Below, in pieces: positions 34,901-43,900 of a stretch of DNA of 46,930 nt. The position numbers and the translations under genes were made by a program. The notes under the pieces were generated by a model. It was not told where the DNA came from. It did not search any database and was given only the letters and a program-made list of their open reading frames with translations. Every line of letters starts with the position of its first letter. Position 1 is the stretch's first letter. The DNA is taken from assembly GCA_000226015.1 (NCBI GenBank), contig JH152675.1:235321-282250 (forward strand), written 5' to 3'. This DNA comes from Mnemiopsis leidyi (taxonomy: Eukaryota > Ctenophora > Tentaculata > Lobata > Bolinopsidae).

Positions 34901-37900
34901 ATAATTCAAACACAGGTAAAGATTTTAAAAGATAAAGTTAGTAAAAAGTGAAGGGGTCCAAACTTTGTTAAAGTTTAAATTTGAAATACTGTCAATCAAT
35001 ATTTGAAAGGAGCTCGACTCTTCGTCCAGCTCCATTTCAGCATCAAGAGGATCGGAGCGTCATCGTTTCCCGGATTTTCATTTCCAGGGTGATGACATTC
35101 TTTAATTCAAGCTTTTAATTACTATTATCAATGTGGTACATCTACCATGAATAATGTGTTTGCAATTTAGAATTAGAAACACCCGCGTCTTGCAACCACG
35201 ACTGTCATGGGTCGCTGGGGCAAAAACTCAGGGATAAAATAATGTGGGGCACGATGTTCTGGGGCAGGACGACGGGAACCATATTAACGTATTCCGGAAA
35301 ATTTTGGTATTTTTGCCGTCCGTCTCATAAAATTACGCTTTGGAAGCTTTGTAAACTTCGCTATGTTATAGTAAAACCCCCACGTGACAATGCTCTTCAC
35401 CTACGTGACCTATTTAAAGTCAATGATTTCTCAGCTAATGTGTATTATATTTAGGTAATCTAATCTGATGTTTTACTGCAATAAATTGTCATGGCAGCGG
35501 AGGGAGGACCACCTCTAAACATTCCCAACATTGTTAACGTTTTTGTTCCTACGTTTGCTCCTGTTGGAATGTACGTAGTTACAAGCGCTTCAGTTTAGGT
35601 CAGTTAATATTTTATTTTAGAACTTTGTCGACTGTTGAAATAGTGGTGATCTCCAAGATAATGTGTAACGTTCCTATTGAACCAGCGTTATTGTATAGCT
35701 GAAAGCACGGTGTCAACCTACACGGACCGCCCTTAACTGGCCGATCCCTGTTTACAAGCCATGTAGCAGGGGATCAGATAAGGCTAAACCGGTAAACGGG
35801 CATTTTTAAACACCGTACTTCCATCTTGGGACTAGTAAACAACTAGGAAATATTTCCTAGTGTTTAAAGTTCACGAGACGAAAGCTGTGCAATTCAGCAA
35901 GATCCTAAGGATTATGTGATACCTGGAAGTAGTACTGAATTTTCTCTGGTTCATTATTCATAAGTTCGTTAATCATGGTCTAGATTCAATAAGGGTAAAT
36001 CTACGAATCTCACTTTACTCCTTTACTCCTGTATGAGCCAGTGGCAATTACGTGGTTTCTATCTTCAGGTTTTGATGTAAGCTTGTTCAATGTACTGCAA
36101 TTATAAAGTGTTGCTTCTTTCCTTGTCCTAAATTAAGCCTTTTCTTGTCCTAAATCAAGTTATCTTCTAAGATTGAATGAGTTTTGAAGTGATATTCAGA
36201 AGTCATACAATTATATCATGTTTACATGTAAGTCTCTTAGAAAAACTGTTGAAAAATATTGCATATTGAAAGTGAACAGTGTTCCGTATCCGTTTTCGTT
36301 TTATAACCCTATCAACTTAACTATAACCAATTAGACATAAATTAATCGTGTTTTAACTGTTGGCGTTAAAATCCTTTGACACTTAATTTAAGTTCATATG
36401 GCTACAAATTCTCACTCACGAACGTACGTCCAAACCAACAATTAACGTCGTCCTTAACCAACAATTAACTTCGTCCTTTAACCAACAATTAACTTCGTCC
36501 TTAATGTTTCATCACAGATTCTAATTTTAAATGTCCTGTTTTACTGATGCCGCCCCACCTACAGGAGGGAGAAAACCTGACGTTTGTTGACAGTTCACCT
36601 CTAAAAGGTGCTGCACTGGACCTGGAGCTGAAACTCAGGAAATATCAGTCCCAGATTGGAGCTAAACCTGCAAAGAACAACGCACCTGTATGTTGTTTTG
36701 TTTTTTGTCTGATGTGATGTAACCGTACAATGGCTTTTTTCCATTTGATTATGCTTTTCTTTTAGTGTATTTCAATTTAACCCTTGAGCGATTATATATA
36801 TTTATGTTGTATATATACAAAATAATTATTGGATATGAACAAATATAAAACCTTCTCATTACCAAAAACGTTTAAAAACACAACTCTATACTCTGACAGA
36901 AAGCAATATACCAGGTCGGTGGATTTAGCGGATACACATCTCTGTTACTGAGATCAGTGTCGACCATGATAGGCTACCTCACCGAACAAGAAAGCGGTAC
37001 GATAGAGGAACAGAATATGAGAGCGGAGGTTATCGAGACTATGTCGGCTCTACAGAATACTGTGGAGGCTCTATCAACGGTTAGTAAAGTTACTTTTTGT
37101 ATTCAGGGTTTATTATTGTCCGTCTAGATGTTAGCTCTACTAATGTGCGTAAAGTGCACTCATGTTAAACAGATAGGGTAAAGTCTGCAATTTCTGCATT
37201 GTCTCTGTCCTCTGCCCCTAGACCCTAATCATTTTGTCTCCTCTCCTGCCCCGAGACTCTAAAATCATTTCGTCCGTTATTTTGTTCCCCCACTGTCACA
37301 CATGTAAAGTTGTGTTTACGTAACGCGTTAAATCCTGACTAAGTTTTAGCGCGCTGATTCTGTTGCTAATTCCAGCAACTTTGTAAAGCGGACTCGCGTG
37401 AAAGCATGCTTCCAATAACTAACTAGATTTCATATTGGAAAGGCGGGAATTTGAAATGTAGGACAGAAGGAAGAAATTTAATTAAAGTAGATCTTTTAGT
37501 GATCTAATCACTATGCTAATAATCACTATGCTAATAATCTGAAGGTAAGACCTATTATAACGTAGCCCATTTGCTAGCACCGTCCGGCCTTGCAGCTCGT
37601 ATAAGTTTTCTAATAGTAATACTTCGAGGGGGGCAATCAAAATGAAAACTTAATATGTACGTTGTTTCCTTTGACAAGGTAGGTCCCGGCAACTATTTGT
37701 TGTCTGCAGAGGCAAGCCCTTACTTCGGAATAGGCCGTATTTTGTATAAAATGGTCTAAAAGGAAAACGGATGGTTTTATCAAATTGGGCTTATTAAAAG
37801 AAAATGTTCATTAAATCATTAGCAAGATTAGCAAGATAATTAAGGTTACTTTTTACAAACCAAGATTCACTCTACAAATTACAAATCAGACTGAAAATCT

Positions 37901-40900
37901 TACGAAACCAAAATGCACTGCATTTAGAACTGATTTACTCAGCAATCTTATCAGAACAACTAGACCGCGAAGTTGACTGTCCTTTCAGTAAGGGAACCTT
38001 TTCATCGTGCTGCTTACAAGGCACCCAGCGTTCAGTAATACCCAGAGTACAGGGCATTTGTTCAATCTTATCCGGCAAAGTTCGTCCTTTTGTTTCCGGC
38101 AACTTCATGCTCCAGATCAACACGTACACCACTAAGGCTAGCTCAATACCGGTTGTTATGAGGTCGTGTAGTCCGTGTGGTCTTGGGATGAAGAAACTCT
38201 TGATGGAACTAAGGATTCCTCCGAACGCCGCCCCTGCGGTGGAGAGACCTACTGCTCGCGCGCGGAGCGGAGTGATGTGAACTTCTAAGGAGTAGAGTGA
38301 GCTCAGGTAGAGTAGACCAGGTGAAATTGTCCTGAAGATTGAGTAGTAAGTAAGAGGATTGGAGTATGAGAAATTTTGGTGAAAGTTCTAAATCTAAATC
38401 TAAATCCCCGACCAGCCCTGTTTAACAACGAGAAACTTACCGAATAGCGTAGGAGCATGTTGTAAGTACAACAGGCATGCTAGGCATGGAGATGGTCAGT
38501 ACTAGAGCCACCACACACAACAGCAACTCCAGCACCACGGTGAGCCGCCTCCCCGCTAGGTAACACATCAGGGAGGTGACAATGACACCAACAACACCCA
38601 CACACCCGGACAAGATGTAGTTCTGAGCTCGCGCCAACTCCGACTCTTTGAAACCGTACTCTTCGAAGTACTCCTCAGACATGATGGAGTTGATGGAGGT
38701 GTGGGTGAAGTCGACTAGGAGGTAGAAACTGAGAGTGCTCAGTTGGAGTAGGATCAATGTAAATGTTCCTGGGGGTTAGTTTATAAAATATTGGTATCGA
38801 GATTGAGGTTTTTTCCTGCTAATTTTAAAAATGTGATTGTATTATGTGTAGGGTCAACCCTATCCCCAAAAAATCGCGAATTGTTAAACGCGAATTGTTT
38901 ATATTATGAATGAATCTGATAAAAAATGAGATTAGGAAGGTGTACTTATTTGGGAATGCAATCCCCTTTACTTACTGCATTTCTGAAGTACAAAAAAGTC
39001 CCGAGTGCTGTATTCTTCGTCTGCTGGTACTGGTATTTCTTCGTATTTAGGCATAGTAACGTTGTTCATATAGGCTATTCTGTTTAACGAGTACTGAGCT
39101 CTATCTTTCTGAAGAAGGAAACGACTGGTTTCACTGTGAGAATTATAATTGTGAGAGAGTGGCATCATTGTTTAAGGAATTTTTGTTTTAACAATCAACA
39201 ATGTGTCAAGCCCTTTACAGCAGAGGTCATCCGACCTGCATTTTTAGCATTAGTTTAAAAGTGGCTCTGATCATGTATTTTACTAAAATAATCTATTAAT
39301 GATCTATCTATTGAAAATATTTATCAAAAATAGATATTAACCTTCTGTTTGACGAGGAGCCACCTCAAAGACTCATCTATCCCAAATAAGTAGAGTAGCA
39401 GTAGAATTAGGTTGAAGATAATGACACATGCAACCATATCGATGTATCGGCTGAATATTATGTTTTGAAGACCAAGCACGACTATGCCTGAAAAATATTA
39501 ACATAATGTTATGTTTAATGTTGAATGTATATTCAATGTTTTTAGTCACGCAACAGGATTAATTCTATGAGGCGATATACATTTTCGTTAATATGTTTAT
39601 CGTTAATAAACCGTATAACTTGGGACCACCATTGTTGAATCGAAACGCAAAACCTACTAATATTAGGGTAAGATTGACCATGAGAATAGCTCTTAACTTG
39701 CATAAGTTATGGTCATAAAGTTTAATAAAGTGTCATGTAAAACTGTTATTATACCGAGAGAGAAAGAGCACCAGATCGCTGCTAAAAATATGTTTCTGTA
39801 TTGCACTTTCAGTCCCTCTATAATCAGAGTCTCCGAAATGACAAAGTATCCGATAAAAGCGGCGGTCAAATACCTGAAGTAGATGTCATATTTGCACTGC
39901 CGATTTTTCTCATTTGACTCTTTCTGATAGACAGTTCTATAAACCTAAGATAACTGACCAAGGCCTTTCTGTGGAAAGTCAGAAAGTTACTCAACCTCAC
40001 AACCTAACGTTGAGCAGTGTTAGCGAGTGTACTAACTAAAATAGAGCCACACACTGAACAGGCGTTATCTACAGACCTCGCCACCAGATATCCTAGGTAT
40101 CCCCTGACTAAAAGCAGAGTTGCTAGAGCCAGACAATCCAGGAGCAGGAAAATAATGAGGACAGGTTTCCTCCCAAACTGGTCAGAGAGGTACCCCGCTA
40201 GTAGACAACTTGGCAACATTCCAAGGTAGAAAAGAAGTTGCGGCAAGCATTTCTCCCTGGAAATTCGGGGTATATTTCTTGCTTGTTATTGGAGTTGAGA
40301 GAGCAAATTCTGGGGCACATTAAATTGTATTGATTCATCAAGATGGAGAATTTGTATCCCGATGCTTTGAATTAGGAACCCAGGTGATTTGGCGGAGGAA
40401 TAAAAATTAAGGTTTCAGGCAGACCCCAGTTGTCAGTTCTATCTTACCAGTAAGCAGTACAAAGCAGGTCGTAAGTTCCAATTATTGTTCTGAGTGGGAA
40501 GTTGTAGTTCCACCTGTCCTTATCAGCCAGCAAGCACACGTCATCAGGACTGCCGTTGTAATCGTCACAGTTAGTCATATCTCTGTCATATACACAAACC
40601 TGTGACATTTAGGTGATAAGCGGCTTTGAAAATTTTGAAAATGACAGTTAGCAAAATGTATAATCTATAAAAGAAATCTTTAACCCAAAAGATTAAAAAA
40701 ATTCAAAAATCGAAAATAGGCTTACGAAAACTAATAACGGCATTGTAAAACATACAAAATAATTGTAGTGTTTTTCAACTTACCTCTGGCTGCTCAGTAG
40801 TGACAAACTCCAGAAGGATTACAAAAGAAGTTGGGATCGCCGCCAGGGACAGCGCAAACAGCATGAACCTCTCATTTAGCCCGAATTTCTGTCCGCTCTG

Positions 40901-43900
40901 TTTAATTACATCGTCCATAAGGCAGTGGAATTAGGTCTAAGTTCCCCCTGACCCTGTTGATGCTTCACTTCTTCATCTCCTGTCGGCTATCTCCCAGCTT
41001 CACTACATACTTTTTAACCTGGATGTGGTCAGTACAGTGTTTATCAAAACTACACGCGAACAAGGACACCGTTTATTAAATAATATTTGGGTGCTCCAAA
41101 GGAAGTTAGAAAGCTCAATATGTTCGGATGACCGATCAAGGGAACAGATGGTTTGGAAGTCACATCAGTATGTGATCGAGCTACATGTTGGTAACGCCCG
41201 GCCGTCAGCTGTCGTAGCAACCACCATGAGACGTTATAAGTATATAAATTAAAGCTCTAAGAAACAGATAGTTAATAAAAAAAACAAAAGTCACACATCT
41301 AGCAAACTTCTCCAGTGATTTTAATCGAGACACTTAACTTAATGAAATCTATCTCAAGAGAAACAAGTCGTGTTGTTTAGATTAAAAGAAAAAACGGTGC
41401 ATCATAAGCTTAAATTGATAAGTTACCCTTACAAAATAGTTATTAATAAGCCCAAAACTTATGCTTTATGTCAAAAAGGCCAATAAGCAAACGACGATTT
41501 ACAACAACAAACACAGATCGAGAAAAAACCGGCTATCACGCAGGAACACTGAACAGTGTAAACTAACACACGCAGGTACACTAAACAGTGTTAACTAAAC
41601 ACCGCCCTCAAGTATTTCCCAGTGGCAAACTCTCCTCTCACGCGCACCGCACTGAAAAGCGGTGATCTCGAGCTCTCCGGGCCTGTCTTGCTCAAATAAA
41701 CTACATTCAACTAAGCCAGTTAACTCAGTATTCTAATGCACCTGGCCTTGTGATGTGTAGATATATTTGCCTTTGTGTGTTTGTGAACTGTGTAACGTGA
41801 GAGGTTTAGAAACAATTAACGAGATTTACTTTGAGACTTGGAGTTGGGGTTCGGCTAAGAAAAGTTAAACCTGGCTCCAAAATCACAGAGCAGATGAAAT
41901 AAAGTAAGATTATAGCTGACTCGTCTACACGCATCATGCAGTGCGGGGCGGCATTCAAATATTTCAAACATAGCTCGTGCAATGAAACAGAATGGTAAGA
42001 GCAGAGTAGAGCATTTGTAGAACTTACATTCGTAGAACTGAAATGAGGAGAAGTATCACGATTAGAAAAATAAGCGTTAGTGTAACTGACAGTGCCAATC
42101 AAAAAGCAAGAGTGTAGGTGTAACTCACTTAGAGAAGGGCGAGGTTAAAATTTGCTGTTGAGACAAACCTCCTTTTCTGCAGATTTCTGTATCACGGTCT
42201 CTATCAATATGGGGTCGTTTAGGTGGGCCTCTGCAAGAATTTCAGTTTTACGTGCTCATGAGACCAATCTAGCACTGAAACTTGGCCCTTGCAAATCCGC
42301 TTATTTCGATAATGAACATGTGAAGCAATGGGTGGTGCACGTAAGCAATTACGATTGATATTGAGTTATGATCAGGAAATCAGCTTTCCCGGCTAAAACT
42401 TCTGTATGGCAATCAATAGTTAATTTGAGTACCACGTTTAATCCAATGAATTAGGATTACCAACAGATAGGCCCCTTATCGTGGCCCCTTATCCTCTGTC
42501 GTGGTTGCGCCGCTCGGTATTCTACATCTAATACGGCATATCTTCAAAGAATCAAGAAGAAAAAACCTAAGCAAACCCCTTGGAGATTATGGATCAATTC
42601 ATTTACCGAAATTTCAATTCCGATTCACCTGTCCTGCACGTGCACGCTTAAATTGCACCACATGTGCTCAGCTTCAAATTTTTCATTCCATTTAATAAGA
42701 GTTTTAAACTCTCTACAGATCACGTCTACCATTGTAACGAAACGAAAAGCTTTGAGCTGCGAGAGTCGGGTATCACCGCGACAAGCAGATTCGTTGTAGT
42801 AGTTCAGTAGAGTGGGGATTGCAATAGTAGAGGGACTTGTATCCGGGGTAGACGACTGATGTATTCACCACTTACAGATCATCATTTTACTTGTATCAAA
42901 ATTGAACTTCTTTTAATGCACCCTTGCGGCTTGCATGCCTTGATATACAGTGCACAGGGAGAATGGGACAACTACAACATTGGTGGTGGAATGCTACACT
43001 TTGCCGCTCCTAATAAATCTTGCTCCCTGTGACTATGTTTTGAGTACATCCAGGAAAACTTATCAGATATGAATAACGGTTTGAGTAATAAGCCACGAAA
43101 TGAAGCTTTGAACCAAGACGAATTTAAGTGCACAACTTTTTGTACACGAGAAGTAAGACCTACGCGTACACAGAACTTAAGCTAGGATAAATATAGCACA
43201 CTTCGCATGGCATGAGTCATGAGGTGCATGGTTTACCAAAATATAGATTTTTAACATTCCAACTTGCCGTACAAGGAAAATATTTTGGAAGGTGGGAATC
43301 GTTTATCCTCGTATATAAAATTTGATATCCTTAACAACCGTAGCTACCTGACTGACATCTGATTGACATATTAACTGGTTCTACTTGCTGACATAACCCT
43401 GCTTGGTGGGTGGCCGAATAAATAGGTTTAAGTTCCTTTATAACCAGCTGTGGTTATCAAATAATTGGGGCTTTTAGAATATATTGTTTTAGTTTATGAA
43501 CATTGGTGGAAGCAAGTTGACAGATCATTCTGACTCAAGCATGAAATCATCATGAAAATTTAGAATCGGATCGAGAAATCGCAACTCGAATCAAGGAAAG
43601 TAAATGTAAGGTAGAGAGGTAAATATGCAGGTGTTCAAACAAGGAAAGTAAATGTAAGGTAGTGAGGGAAATATGTAAGGTATAGTATGAGGGAAATAAG
43701 AGGTATAGTATGAGGGAAATATGCAGGTGTTCACACGGGTGACGGAACTACAACAATGAAATGTGAGCTGCCTGGATTACTCAACCTTGTATTTGTCTGG
43801 TATATTTGTGTCAAATATTTGTGTAACACATTTCCGCGGAGATATACAACCATCGCTTCACCATCTCCAGACAGACAAATCATACATTCTAGGTGTTCTG

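Noticed and set aside
40004-40076. Extension of SLC22-like exon 3 through the open frame to 40004
   Set aside because: The open frame continues, but splicing at the GTCTGT donor (40076) joins A-R-YLTAAFIGYF with correct phase and family spacing. The longer versions put the next exon out of frame or insert non-family residues.
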